Of a stretch of DNA of 64,000 bases, positions 50,776-59,845 are shown piece after piece (position 1 is the stretch's first letter; each line of letters begins with the position of its first letter). This DNA is from Mesorhizobium loti (GTDB taxonomy: Bacteria > Pseudomonadota > Alphaproteobacteria > Rhizobiales > Rhizobiaceae): assembly GCF_013170705.1 (NCBI RefSeq), contig NZ_CP033334.1:496001-560000 (forward strand), in the 5' to 3' direction. A model generated the notes under the pieces. It was not told the origin of the DNA, did not search any database, and worked only from the letters and a program-made list of their open reading frames with translations. The position numbers and the translations under genes are program-made.

Positions 50776-51411
50776 TCATGCCGCCCTCAGCCCCTCCCAT
50801 GCCGTAAACACCGCAACCGCAAAGAGCAGCAGCCCGGCCGCCCGGCCCGCAAGAGTGGTCGCCCGCGGATTGGCGATCAGAAGGTTGCGGCTGCGGCCAG
50901 CCGTGATCGCGAGCCCACCATAGATCGCGGCCTGGGTCAGGACCGTCATCAGGCCCATGATTGTCGCTTGCATCCAGATCGGGCCGTAATCCGGTCTCAG
51001 AAACTGCGGATAGACGGCAAGCACGAACAAGTATGCCTTCGGATTGATCAGGCAGGTCACCAGTCCCTGCCGAAACGCCTTCCATGCCGAGCGGCTGCCG
51101 GCAGGCCCGTCCTGACCGACGGTGATGGAGCAGCGCATCAACGAGATGCCGATGAAGGCCATGTAGGCGGCGCCGGCGATCAGCAGCGGCTTGAACAGGA
51201 TCGGCACGAAATGCATCAGAAGCCCGACGCCGATGGCGCCGTTCAGCGTGTGCACCATGCCGCCGACCATGATGCCGCCGGTCGCGGCCAAGCCCCTGTC
51301 GCGGCCGCCGGTCAGCGCATTGGCCAGCACGAACAGCATATCCATGCCCGGAACGATGATGATGCCGAGCAGGAGGATAAAGAAAAGCCAGAGATTTTCC
51401 GCGTAGCCCAT
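50776..51411 (-). CDS. LysE/RhtB family exporter
   Basis: A 211-residue membrane protein with about six hydrophobic segments. VPGMDMLFVLANALTGG corresponds to the PGP-type N-terminal motif (here PGMD) and LINPKAYLFVLAVYPQFL to the central one. The substrate is unknown. It is divergent from a WYL-domain regulator, with a strong palindrome between them, suggesting substrate-dependent control. Confidence 0.88.
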   Translation of the reverse strand: MGYAENLWLFFILLLGIIIVPGMDMLFVLANALTGGRDRGLAATGGIMVGGMVHTLNGAIGVGLLMHFVPILFKPLLIAGAAYMAFIGISLMRCSITVGQDGPAGSRSAWKAFRQGLVTCLINPKAYLFVLAVYPQFLRPDYGPIWMQATIMGLMTVLTQAAIYGGLAITAGRSRNLLIANPRATTLAGRAAGLLLFAVAVFTAWEGLRAA

Positions 51412-51492
51412 GTCAGTTGCCTGCCGCCCCGATCCGCCATGTCGCTGCGGAACCTGTTGATTTTCAAGTCGATAGGCAGTCCTATAGGTCTA

Positions 51493-51520
51493 CCCAACTG
51501 ACAATGGTGTGTCAGTTGGG
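51493..51520. promoter_or_regulatory. Perfect 11-6-11 inverted repeat between lysE-type gene and WYL regulator
   Basis: Arms CCCAACTGACA and TGTCAGTTGGG with spacer ATGGTG, 20 bases before the regulator start. A second inverted repeat, ATAGG-CAGT-CCTAT, lies about 15 bases further upstream near 51473-51486. This is the expected place for an operator controlling both genes. Confidence 0.7.
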
Positions 51521-51540
51521 ATCGAAGCCGGGTGAGGAAA

Positions 51541-52236
51541 ATGCGCAAGGCGTCACGCCTGTTCGAGATCATCCAGATCCTGCGTCTGGCGCGGCAGCCG
51601 GTGACGGCGGCCATGATTGCCGAGCGGCTGGAAATGACGATCCGTTCGATCTATCGCGACATCGCCGCGCTGCAGGCGATGCGCGTGCCGATCGAGGGCG
51701 GGCGCGGCATCGGCTATATACTGCGCCCCGGCTTCGACCTGCCGCCGCTGATGTTTTCGATCGAGGAGATGGAGGCGATCGTGCTGTCGTTGGCGCTGCT
51801 GGAGCGCACGGGGGACGATGAGCTCAAACAGGCCGCCAAGCGGGTCAGCGCCAAGATCGCCGGCGCGGTGCCACCGCCCTTGCGCCAGACGCTCGACGCC
51901 AATGCGCTGCATGCGTGGGGGTTCGCCGCACCTTCGGCCGGCGCGATCGACCTGGCGCTGGTGCGCCGCGCCATCCGCGACGAGGAAAAGCTGGACCTCT
52001 CCTACCGCGACGAAATGGGCCGCGCCTCCGAGCGGCTCATCCGTCCGATCGCGCTTATCTATTACGCCGAGACCGCCAACATCGTCGCCTGGTGCGAGCT
52101 GCGCCAGGCGATCCGCAATTTCCGCAGCGACCGGATCGAGGATTGCCAGCCGACCGGGCTGCGCTTCAAGGGCGAAGGCGACCGCTTGCGGCAGATCTGG
52201 GTCGACGGCTGGGAAACCCCGGCGGTCGGCGGCTGA
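51541..52236 (+). CDS. YafY-type transcriptional regulator (HTH-WYL)
   Basis: A 231-residue regulator. The N-terminal HTH reads RLFEIIQILRLARQPVTAAMIAERL-like, then TIRSIYRDIAALQAM. The WYL domain starts near residue 140 with LDLSYRDEMGRASERLIRPIALIYY and ends with NFRSDRIEDCQ. ATG 51541 is preferred (GAGGAAA upstream) over an in-frame GTG at 51532. It is divergent from the LysE-type exporter gene and probably represses or activates it. Confidence 0.88.
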   Translation: MRKASRLFEIIQILRLARQPVTAAMIAERLEMTIRSIYRDIAALQAMRVPIEGGRGIGYILRPGFDLPPLMFSIEEMEAIVLSLALLERTGDDELKQAAKRVSAKIAGAVPPPLRQTLDANALHAWGFAAPSAGAIDLALVRRAIRDEEKLDLSYRDEMGRASERLIRPIALIYYAETANIVAWCELRQAIRNFRSDRIEDCQPTGLRFKGEGDRLRQIWVDGWETPAVGG

Positions 52237-52248
52237 GGCGCGCTTGTA

Positions 52249-53358
52249 TTATCGCACGTCCACCCAGCGTTTTTCCTGGAACGAGCGCGCCATGGCGTGC
52301 ACGGTGCGTTCGATCTCCAGACCTTCGGCGAATTCGATGAGCCGCGCCGGTTTGCCGGCGAGCCGCGTCAGCAATTCGTGACACTCGATGATCTTGAGGT
52401 CGTTGAAGCCGAGATTGTGGCCGGGCGCCGGCAGGAAGGCGTCGTAGGGTCTGTGATGCGGCGCCATCAGGATGGTGCGGTAGCCCTGTTCGGTCGGACG
52501 ATCCGCGGTGACATAGAGCTGGATCTCGTTCATCCGCTCCTGGTCGAACAGGATCGACCCTTTCGAACCGAAAATCTGGATGGCGATGCGGCCCTTGCGG
52601 CCCCAGGCCGAGCGGTTGACCTGAAGCGTGCCGGCGATGCCGTTTTCCAGATGCATCAGCACACTGGCGATATCATAGGTCTCCACCGCGCGGCGTCCGC
52701 CGGCCGCGAGCTTCCGGTCGGCATAGGGCTTGGCCATGTCGCAGATGACGCTGGCGACGCGGCCGAACAGCGCCGAGACCAGCGACAGCGGATGCACGGC
52801 GAAATCGTCGAGCGCGCCATAGCCGGAAGACGCCTCGTGCTTCCAGAAGAACAGGGCCTCGGGATCGGCCATGAAATCCTCGTCCATCTCGATGCGCAGA
52901 TGGTTGACCTCGCCGATGATCCTCTCCTCGAGCAGCGCGCCGATGTGGCGGATGGCCGGGCTCTGGATGTAATTGTAGCCAAGCGCCGCGATCTTGCCTG
53001 ATATCTTCGCCGCGGTCGTCATCGCCTCTGCCTCGGCAAAACTTGGCGCCATCGGCTTTTCGCACCACAAATGCTTGCCGGCCTCCAGAACAGCGATGGC
53101 CATTTCCGGATGGAACTGGTTGGGCGTGGTCAGCGAGACAATGTCGACCTCCGGGTCGTTGACGACGGCGCGCCAGTCGCCGGAGGCCTTGGCGAAGCCG
53201 AATTCGCCGGCTTTGCGTCGGGCCAACTCATCATTGACCTCGCCGAGATGGACGAGCCTGGGCTTGGCGACATCCGGAAAGACGGCGCCGACGGCACTCC
53301 ACGCGATGGCATGGCATTTGCCCATGAAGCCCGTGCCGATAAGACCGACGCCAACCAT
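52249..53358 (-). CDS. Gfo/Idh/MocA family oxidoreductase
   Basis: A 369-residue NAD(P)-dependent dehydrogenase. N-terminal VGVGLIGTGFMGKCHAIAW, then LTTPNQFHPEMAIAVLEAGKHLWCEKPMA with the catalytic Lys, and GYGALDDFAVHPLSLVSALFG with Asp and His. It is divergent from the RpiR regulator of the iol genes, so it probably acts on an inositol isomer or inosose (scyllo-inositol or rhizopine-derived). It is longer than and clearly distinct from the inositol dehydrogenase at 46604. Confidence 0.87.
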   Translation of the reverse strand: MVGVGLIGTGFMGKCHAIAWSAVGAVFPDVAKPRLVHLGEVNDELARRKAGEFGFAKASGDWRAVVNDPEVDIVSLTTPNQFHPEMAIAVLEAGKHLWCEKPMAPSFAEAEAMTTAAKISGKIAALGYNYIQSPAIRHIGALLEERIIGEVNHLRIEMDEDFMADPEALFFWKHEASSGYGALDDFAVHPLSLVSALFGRVASVICDMAKPYADRKLAAGGRRAVETYDIASVLMHLENGIAGTLQVNRSAWGRKGRIAIQIFGSKGSILFDQERMNEIQLYVTADRPTEQGYRTILMAPHHRPYDAFLPAPGHNLGFNDLKIIECHELLTRLAGKPARLIEFAEGLEIERTVHAMARSFQEKRWVDVR

Positions 53359-53390
53359 GTTCCGTTTCTCCGCTGCCTCAAGTACCGCGT

Positions 53391-53404
53391 GGATGAATTA
53401 ATCC
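53391..53404. promoter_or_regulatory. Palindrome GGAT-GAATTA-ATCC upstream of the Gfo/Idh/MocA gene
   Basis: A perfect inverted repeat 33 bases from the dehydrogenase start in the iolR divergent region. It shares the outline GGA-N8-TCC with the IolR motif, so it may be a variant operator, but the match is weak. Confidence 0.3.
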
Positions 53405-53490
53405 ATTTTTTCTTGGAATGGAATGTCTGCCTCATTTTTTATGGCGTTCTTGCGCAGGCTCGCTATGATGGGGCAGAGAGGACGCTTCCA

Positions 53491-53538
53491 ATGCATGCCG
53501 CCCAAAAGTGCGCAGCGGTTTTGGACAACGACATGCAT
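53491..53538. repeat. Palindromic repeat family B, copy 2
   Basis: A 48-base element with outer arms ATGCATG and CATGCAT and the inner CCCAAAAGTG / GGTTTTGG segments of the copy at 11013-11060. As there, it lies just upstream of a regulator gene and carries a spurious start codon (53537). Confidence 0.75.
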
Positions 53539-53596
53539 GGAAGCAAACGGTCTGAAGCGCCCTGACGCGCCTTGGACAAGCTTGGACGGGCCGACG

Positions 53597-54442
53597 ATGG
53601 ACGAACGGGTACCTCGCGACTTCGAGACGCTGCGCGCCACGATCCTCGATCGTCGCGAAACCCTGCCGAAACGCATCGCGCAGATCGCCGCCTATGCGCT
53701 CGACAATCCCGACGATATCGCCTTCGGCACCGCCGCCAGCATCGCCGCCTCGGCCGGCGTGCAGCCCTCGACCCTGATCCGGTTCGCGCAGCAGCTTGGC
53801 TTCGACGGCTTCACCAGCCTGCAGCAGGTGTTCCGCGAGCGGCTGCGCGAGCGCAACTCGTCCTACGACGAACGGTTGCAGGCCTTGCGCGCCAAGGCCG
53901 AGGGCGGCGCCGGCCATCGCGCCATCTTCGATGGATTCGTCGCCGCCGCCAGCACCTCGCTCAACGACATTTCGCGTACGCTGGACGACGCGCATCTGGA
54001 AGACGCGATTTCGCTGCTGGCAAAAGCGCAGACCATCTACGTGCTGGCCAAGCGCCGCTCCTACCCGGTGGCGACCTATATCGCCTATGCGCTGGGCAAG
54101 CTGAAGATCCGCAACCAGCTGATCGAATCGGCCGCCGGCCTGAACGCCGAGATGGTCGGCTTCGCCACGCCGGCGGACGCCGTCATCGCCATCTCCTTCT
54201 CCCCCTATGCGCCGGCCACCATCGAGGAAGCACGCACCATCTCCGAACAGGGCGTGCCGATCGTCGCCATCACCGACAGCTCATTCTCGCCGCTTGCCCA
54301 GTTCGCCAGGGTCTGGTTCGAGGTTGCCGAGGCGGACTTCGCCGGCTTCCGTTCATTGTCGGCGACGATGGCGCTGGCCATGGCGCTGACCGTCGGCGTT
54401 GGGGAGAAACGGCGCGACGCAAGCCGCAAGCGCAAGGCCTGA
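53597..54442 (+). CDS. iolR: RpiR family transcriptional regulator, probable IolR
   Basis: A 281-residue regulator from ATG 53597. An in-frame ATG at 53537 is part of a palindromic repeat and is less likely. Residues about 1-80 are the RpiR helix-turn-helix (AQIAAYALDNPDDIAFGTAASIAASAGVQPSTLIRFAQQLGF). The SIS sugar-phosphate-sensing domain covers about 120-260 (IYVLAKRRSYPVATYIAYALG, VIAISFSPYAPATIEEARTI). Its position before iolC matches rhizobial IolR, a repressor of inositol genes. Confidence 0.85.
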   Translation: MDERVPRDFETLRATILDRRETLPKRIAQIAAYALDNPDDIAFGTAASIAASAGVQPSTLIRFAQQLGFDGFTSLQQVFRERLRERNSSYDERLQALRAKAEGGAGHRAIFDGFVAAASTSLNDISRTLDDAHLEDAISLLAKAQTIYVLAKRRSYPVATYIAYALGKLKIRNQLIESAAGLNAEMVGFATPADAVIAISFSPYAPATIEEARTISEQGVPIVAITDSSFSPLAQFARVWFEVAEADFAGFRSLSATMALAMALTVGVGEKRRDASRKRKA

Positions 54443-54541
54443 GCCTGTCTTCGGCGGGCGCGGGCCAGGCTCAAAATCAGGCGCTGCCTCCTGCTTCCCA
54501 CGCTCCCACCGCGGGATCATGATTCCGTACTTTTCGATGCG

Positions 54542-54585
54542 GGAATGGTCATTCCATATTGACTATGGATTGGAATTATTATTTC
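54542..54585. promoter_or_regulatory. Candidate IolR operators upstream of iolC
   Basis: GGAA-TGGTCA-TTCC (54542-54555) is a perfect match to the GGAA-N6-TTCC motif reported for rhizobial IolR. A second site with one mismatch, GGAA-TTATTA-TTTC (54572-54585), is centred exactly 30 bases away, so both would lie on the same DNA face. The iolC start is 83 bases further on. Confidence 0.65.
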
Positions 54586-54667
54586 ATATTCCCGGCACCA
54601 CGCTGCCGCTCGCGCGTGTTACCCAAACAAATGTTGTTCCTGACAACAAGACCGACGGGAGGTTCCA

Positions 54668-56602
54668 ATGAGCGAAGCCGTGGATTTGAAACAGGCGCCG
54701 CTCGACGTCATCACCATCGGTCGCGCTTCCGTCGACCTCTATGGCCAGCAGATCGGCTCGCGGCTGGAGGACATCACCTCTTTCGCCAAGTCGGTCGGCG
54801 GCTGTCCGGCCAACATCTCGGTCGGCACGGCCAGGCTCGGCCTGCGCTCGGCGCTGCTGACGCGCGTCGGCGACGAGCAGATGGGCCGCTTCATCCGCGA
54901 ACAGCTCAAGCGCGAAGGCGTCAACACCGACGGCCTGAAGACGGACAAGGAGCGCCTGACGGCTCTGGTGCTGCTCTCGGTCGAGAGCGAAGGCGTCTCG
55001 CCGATGATCTTTTATCGCAGCGACTGCGCCGACATGGCGCTGGCGCCGGAGGATATCGACGAGGCGTTTGTCGCTTCGGCGCGTTCGATCGTCGTCACCG
55101 GCACGCATTTTTCCCGCCCCAACAGCGACGCCGCCCAGCGCAAGGCGATCCGCATCATGAAGGCCAGGGGCGGCAAGGTTGTCTTCGATATCGACTATCG
55201 GCCCAATTTGTGGGGCCTCGCCGGCCATGCCGAGGGCTTCGAGCGCTATGTCAAGTCGGACCGCGTCTCGGCCCAGCTGAAGACGGTGCTGCCCGATTGC
55301 GACCTCATCGTCGGCACCGAGGAGGAGATCATGATCGCCTCGGGCGCAGACGACTGCCTGAGCGCGCTGAAGACGATCCGCGCACTGTCCTCGGCCACCA
55401 TCGTATTGAAGCGTGGCGCCATGGGCTGCATCGTCTATGACGGACCGATCAGCGACGATCTGGAAGACGGCATCGTCGGCAAGGGCTTCCCGATCGAGAT
55501 CTACAATGTGCTGGGTGCAGGCGACGCTTTCATGTCCGGCTTCCTGCGCGGCTGGCTGGGTGGGGAAGACCATGCGACGGCGGCGACCTGGGCCAATGCC
55601 TGCGGCGCGTTTGCCGTGTCGCGGCTGCTGTGCGCGCCGGAATATCCGACCTTCGAGGAACTGCAGTTCTTCCTCAAGAACGGCAGCAAGCACCGGGCCT
55701 TGCGCAAGGACGAGGCGATCAACCACATCCATTGGGCAACGACCCGCCGGCGCGACATCCCCTCGCTGATGGCGCTCGCCTGCGACCATCGTGTGCAGCT
55801 CGAGGACGTGGCGGTCAAGGCCGGCGCCGATCCGGCGCGCATCCGCGATTTCAAGGTTCTGGCGGTCAAGGCGGCGGCCAAGGTCGCGGCCGGCCGCGAC
55901 GGCTACGGCATGCTGATCGACGAGAAGCATGGCCGCGAGGCGATGTTTGAATTCGCCAGGCACCCCTTCGCCTGGCTTGGACGGCCTGTCGAACTGCCGG
56001 GTTCGCGGCCACTGCGCTTCGAATTCTCGCAGGACATCGGCTCGCAACTGGTGGAATGGCCGGTCGATCACTGCATCAAATGCCTGTGCTTTTATCATCC
56101 CGACGATCCGGCGGCGCTCAAGGAAGAACAGCAGCAGAAGCTGCGCGCGCTGTTCGAGGCGGCACGGAAAGTCGGCCGGGAACTGCTCATCGAGATCATC
56201 GCCGGCAAGCACGGCAAGCTCGACGACACCACCATTCCGCGCGCGCTGGAGGAGCTTTATGCGCTTGGCATCAAGCCCGACTGGTGGAAGCTGGAGCCGC
56301 AGGCATCGAGCGGCGCCTGGGCCAGGATCGAAACGGTGATCCTGAAGCATGATCCGTGGTGCCGCGGCATCGTCCTGCTTGGCCTGGAAGCCCCGCAGGA
56401 CGAGCTGGTGGCGGCTTTCGCCGCCACCGCCAAGGCGCCCATCGTCAAGGGCTTTGCCGTCGGCCGCACCATCTTCGTCCACGCGGCCGAGGAGTGGCTG
56501 GCCGGCCGGATGTCGGATGACGAGGCTGTCGCCGACATGGCGTCGCGCTTCGAACAGCTGACCGAGGCGTGGCTTGCCGCGCGCGGACGCAAGGCGGCAT
56601 AA
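54668..56602 (+). CDS. iolC: 5-dehydro-2-deoxygluconokinase fused to DUF2090 (IolC)
   Basis: A 644-residue two-domain protein. Residues 1-330 are a PfkB kinase (VITIGRASVDLYG, GGCPANISVGTARLGL, and IYNVLGAGDAFMSGFLRGWLGG with the catalytic Asp). Residues 335-640 form a DUF2090 aldolase-like TIM barrel (LACDHRVQLEDVA, GYGMLIDEKHGREA), which may cleave the kinase product. The long IolC form is normal in proteobacteria. It phosphorylates 5-dehydro-2-deoxygluconate. AGGTTCC precedes ATG 54668. Confidence 0.94.
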   Translation: MSEAVDLKQAPLDVITIGRASVDLYGQQIGSRLEDITSFAKSVGGCPANISVGTARLGLRSALLTRVGDEQMGRFIREQLKREGVNTDGLKTDKERLTALVLLSVESEGVSPMIFYRSDCADMALAPEDIDEAFVASARSIVVTGTHFSRPNSDAAQRKAIRIMKARGGKVVFDIDYRPNLWGLAGHAEGFERYVKSDRVSAQLKTVLPDCDLIVGTEEEIMIASGADDCLSALKTIRALSSATIVLKRGAMGCIVYDGPISDDLEDGIVGKGFPIEIYNVLGAGDAFMSGFLRGWLGGEDHATAATWANACGAFAVSRLLCAPEYPTFEELQFFLKNGSKHRALRKDEAINHIHWATTRRRDIPSLMALACDHRVQLEDVAVKAGADPARIRDFKVLAVKAAAKVAAGRDGYGMLIDEKHGREAMFEFARHPFAWLGRPVELPGSRPLRFEFSQDIGSQLVEWPVDHCIKCLCFYHPDDPAALKEEQQQKLRALFEAARKVGRELLIEIIAGKHGKLDDTTIPRALEELYALGIKPDWWKLEPQASSGAWARIETVILKHDPWCRGIVLLGLEAPQDELVAAFAATAKAPIVKGFAVGRTIFVHAAEEWLAGRMSDDEAVADMASRFEQLTEAWLAARGRKAA

Positions 56603-56636
56603 GAAGGCGCGGCACAAGGACTGCGGAGGAAACACA

Positions 56637-58487
56637 ATGAGCAAGACAATCCGCCTGACGATGGCGCAGGCGCTGACCCGCTTCCTGTCCCGCCAGATGA
56701 CGGAGATCGACGGCAAAAAAGTGCCGATCTTCGGCGGCGTCTGGGCGATCTTCGGCCACGGGAATGTCGCCGGCATCGGCGAGGCGCTCTACCAGGTGCG
56801 CAACGAATTGCCGACCTTTCGCGCCCACAACGAACAGGCGATGGCGCATGCGGCGATCGCCTACGCCAAGGCCAATTTCCGCCGCCGCTTCATGGCCGCG
56901 ACCTCGTCGATCGGCCCCGGCGCGCTCAACATGGTCACGGCCGCGGCGCTTGCCCATGTAAACCGGTTGCCCGTCCTGTTTTTGCCCGGCGACGTCTTTG
57001 CCAATCGCATCCCCGACCCGGTGCTGCAGCAGGCCGAGGATTTTTCCGATGGTACGGCAACGGTCAATGACTGTTTCCGCCCGGTGTCGCGCTATTTCGA
57101 CCGCATCACCCGGCCTGAGCAGATCATCCCGGCACTCAGCCGTGCCATGCAGGTGCTGACCGATCCGGCCGATTGCGGACCGGTGACGCTGTCGCTTTGC
57201 CAGGATGTACAGGCCGAGGCCTATGAGTATCCCGAGAGCTTCTTTGCCGAGCGGGTCTGGCACCCGCGCCGGCCGCGCCCGGATCGCCACGAGCTTGCCG
57301 CCGCTGTCGCAGCACTCAAGGGCGCGAAGAAGCCGCTGGTGATCGCCGGCGGCGGCGTGCTGTATTCGCAGGCCTCGAAAGAACTGGCGACATTCGCCGA
57401 GGGCGCCGGCATTCCGGTCTGTGAGACGCAAGGCGGCAAGTCCTCGCTGCCGGACGATCATCCGCTCAACATGGCGGCGGTCGGCGTCACCGGCACTTCG
57501 GCGGCCAACCGGCTCGCGGAAGAGGCAGATGTGGTGATCGCCATCGGCACGCGCCTGCAGGATTTCACCACCGGCTCGTGGGCGCTGTTCAAGAATTCCG
57601 GCAAGACCATCATCGGGCTGAACGTCCAGCCTTTCGATGCCGGCAAGCACCGGGCGCTGCCGCTGGTCGCCGACGCGGCCGAGGGGCTTGCTGAACTCGG
57701 TGCCGCGCTGAAGGGGTGGAAGGCGCCTGCCGCCTGGACCGACAATGCTGCCACCGGCAAGAAGGAATGGCAGGCCGAAGCGGCCAAGGTGACGGCGTCG
57801 ACCAATGCCGCTTTCCCGTCCGACGCACAGGTGATCGGCGCCGTGCAGCGGGCCATGGGCTCAGGCGTCACCTTGCTGCATGCCGCCGGCGGTCTGCCGG
57901 GCGAGTTGCACAAGCTTTGGCAGGCCGGCGCGCCGGGCTCCTACCACGCCGAATACGGCTTCTCGACCATGGGTTACGAGATTGCCGGCGGGCTCGGCAC
58001 CAAGATGGCCAAGCCCGGCGAAGAGGTCGTCGTCATGATCGGCGACGGCTCCTACCTGATGCTGAATTCCGAGATCGCCACCTCGGTGATGCTTGGTTTG
58101 AAGCTGACCATCGTGCTGCTCGACAACCGTGGCTATGGCTGCATCAACCGGCTGCAGATGGCGACAGGCGGCGCCAACTTCAACAATCTCCTGAAGGACG
58201 CGCGCCACGAGATCCTGCCCGACATCGACTTCGCCGCGCATGCGGCGAGCATGGGCGCGATATCAGAGAAAGTACCCTCGATCGCCGGGCTCGAAAATGC
58301 GCTGCAGAAGGCCAAGAAGAACGACCGCACCACCGTTGTGGTCATCGACACCGATCCGCTGGTCTCCACCGATGCCGGCGGCCATTGGTGGGATGTGGCG
58401 GTGCCGGAAGTCTCGGCGCGGTCGCAGGTCAACGCGGCGCGCAAGGCCTATGACGAGAAGCGCCAGATGCAGAGCGTCGGCGATTGA
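56637..58487 (+). CDS. iolD: 3D-(3,5/4)-trihydroxycyclohexane-1,2-dione hydrolase (IolD)
   Basis: A 616-residue ThDP-dependent enzyme. N-terminal pyrimidine-binding domain with RAHNEQAMAHAAIAYAKA (catalytic Glu), a central domain with VIAGGGVLYSQA, and the C-terminal pyrophosphate domain with VVMIGDGSYLMLNSEIATSVM, the GDG...N metal-binding motif. It opens the inositol ring after IolE. It starts at ATG 56637 with GGAGGAAAC upstream, 34 bases after iolC. Confidence 0.95.
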   Translation: MSKTIRLTMAQALTRFLSRQMTEIDGKKVPIFGGVWAIFGHGNVAGIGEALYQVRNELPTFRAHNEQAMAHAAIAYAKANFRRRFMAATSSIGPGALNMVTAAALAHVNRLPVLFLPGDVFANRIPDPVLQQAEDFSDGTATVNDCFRPVSRYFDRITRPEQIIPALSRAMQVLTDPADCGPVTLSLCQDVQAEAYEYPESFFAERVWHPRRPRPDRHELAAAVAALKGAKKPLVIAGGGVLYSQASKELATFAEGAGIPVCETQGGKSSLPDDHPLNMAAVGVTGTSAANRLAEEADVVIAIGTRLQDFTTGSWALFKNSGKTIIGLNVQPFDAGKHRALPLVADAAEGLAELGAALKGWKAPAAWTDNAATGKKEWQAEAAKVTASTNAAFPSDAQVIGAVQRAMGSGVTLLHAAGGLPGELHKLWQAGAPGSYHAEYGFSTMGYEIAGGLGTKMAKPGEEVVVMIGDGSYLMLNSEIATSVMLGLKLTIVLLDNRGYGCINRLQMATGGANFNNLLKDARHEILPDIDFAAHAASMGAISEKVPSIAGLENALQKAKKNDRTTVVVIDTDPLVSTDAGGHWWDVAVPEVSARSQVNAARKAYDEKRQMQSVGD

Positions 58488-58492
58488 TGCTA

Positions 58493-58556
58493 ACTCCCTT
58501 CTCCCTATACGGGGAGAAGGTGCCGGCAGGCGGACGAGGGGCGGCGCCAGCGGCCA
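58493..58556. repeat. Repeat family E: hairpin and GGGGAGAAGGTGCCGGCAGG segment
   Basis: A CTTCTCCC-TATA-CGGGGAGAAG hairpin 5 bases after the iolD stop, continuing into TGCCGGCAGGCGGACGAGGG. The second half recurs at 37190-37230. Within the iol operon it could attenuate or stabilise the message between iolD and iolE. Confidence 0.65.
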
Positions 58557-58588
58557 AACAATGAACTGTTCCAATCTGGAGTGACGAC

Positions 58589-59506
58589 TTGAAAGCCAAA
58601 CTGGGCATGTCCCCCATCGCGTGGTGGAACGACGATCTTGCGGAACTGAGCGATGACGTGTCGCTGGAGGAGTGCCTGCGCCAGTCGCGTTCGGCCGGCT
58701 TCACCGGCATGGAAATGGGCCGGCGTTTTCCCAACGACCCCGCCGTCATGCTGCCGATCCTGAAGGCAGCCGACGTGACGCTGTGCGGCGGCTGGTTTTC
58801 CGGAACGCTGGTCGATGAGGAGATGGGCAAGAACAAGGACCGCATCCAGCCGATGATCGACCTGTTCAAGGCGGTCAATGCGCCTTGCATCGTCTATGGC
58901 GAAGTCGGCCGCTCGATCCAGGGCGACCGCTCGAAGCCGCTGGCCACCAAGCCGAAACTCACCGGTGACGAAATGAAGGTCTATGGCAGGCGCCTGACCG
59001 AGTTCGGCGAATGGTGCGCCGAGCAAGGCATGCCGCTTTCCTATCACCACCACATGGCGGCGGTGGTCGAGACCGAGCCGGAACTCGATGCCTTCATGCG
59101 CCATTCCGGCGAAGGCATCCCGCTGCTGCTCGATGCCGGACATCTGGCCTTTGCCGGCGGCGACGTGCTGCGCGCCATCGACAACCACCATAAGCGCATC
59201 AGCCATGTCCATGTGAAGGATGTGCGCATGGACGTGATCGACAAGCTCGACCGCACGAAACAATCCTTCCTCGACGCAGTGGCTCTCGGCGCCTTCACCG
59301 TGCCGGGCGACGGCTCGCTCGATTTCGGCGCCATCGTGCAGCGCTTCGCCGACCATGGCTATGAGGGCTGGTTCGTGGTCGAGGCCGAGCAGGACCCGAA
59401 AAAGAACCCGCCGCTCAAGATGGCGCAGGTCGGCCACAAGGAGTTGATGCGGGTGATGACGGCCGCCGGCTACACGGTGGAGACCCAGGGTTTTCCGAAT
59501 GCCTGA
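58589..59506 (+). CDS. iolE: Inosose dehydratase (IolE)
   Basis: A 305-residue xylose-isomerase-like TIM barrel dehydrating scyllo-inosose. The family start KAKLG.SPIAWWNDDLAEL is fully present only if translation begins at TTG 58589, with TGGAG 7 bases upstream. A later ATG at 58607 would remove it. Metal and catalytic residues are in SYHHHMAAVVETEPELD, LLLDAGHLAFAGGD and ISHVHVKDVR. It follows iolD by about 100 bases, with the hairpin between. Confidence 0.92.
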   Translation: MKAKLGMSPIAWWNDDLAELSDDVSLEECLRQSRSAGFTGMEMGRRFPNDPAVMLPILKAADVTLCGGWFSGTLVDEEMGKNKDRIQPMIDLFKAVNAPCIVYGEVGRSIQGDRSKPLATKPKLTGDEMKVYGRRLTEFGEWCAEQGMPLSYHHHMAAVVETEPELDAFMRHSGEGIPLLLDAGHLAFAGGDVLRAIDNHHKRISHVHVKDVRMDVIDKLDRTKQSFLDAVALGAFTVPGDGSLDFGAIVQRFADHGYEGWFVVEAEQDPKKNPPLKMAQVGHKELMRVMTAAGYTVETQGFPNA

Positions 59507-59549
59507 CGCGACGGGTTCACGACGAGGCAGGTTGCTGTAGATTGGCCCG

Positions 59550-59759
59550 ATGAAAGATTCCGAACACCCGTTCTTCCGGCCCCTGTGGCGGCGTGTCGCC
59601 GTCGTCGCGGTCTGCGTCATCTGGTCGATCATCGAGTTCGCCACCGGCACGCCGTTCTGGGGCGTCATCGCGCTCGGCTTCGCCGGCTATGGCGTCTGGC
59701 AGTTTTTTTATCTGTACAAGCCGATCGAAGATAAGCCTCCGGTCGAGCCGACGGAGTAA
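59550..59759 (+). CDS. Small membrane protein, DUF3329-like (69 aa)
   Basis: A 69-residue protein with a polar N-terminus (EHPFFRPLWRR), two hydrophobic segments (VAVVAVCVIWSIIEF and FWGVIALGFAGYGVWQFF) and a short acidic/Pro tail. The pattern resembles DUF3329 proteins common in rhizobia; this is from memory and not firm. It lies between iolE and iolB but has no known link to inositol. Confidence 0.6.
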   Translation: MKDSEHPFFRPLWRRVAVVAVCVIWSIIEFATGTPFWGVIALGFAGYGVWQFFYLYKPIEDKPPVEPTE

Positions 59760-59845
59760 GCGATCCATGGCGCAGAAGGCTTACGGTTCGAGCACTGCGC
59801 GCGTGACGGATCGGATGCGTTGGAGATTAGCCGAAACGCCTCTAG

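Noticed and set aside
54584..56776. 730-codon minus-strand frame opposite iolC
   Set aside because: Shadow of iolC; the translation has no family resemblance and the plus-strand protein has intact kinase motifs.
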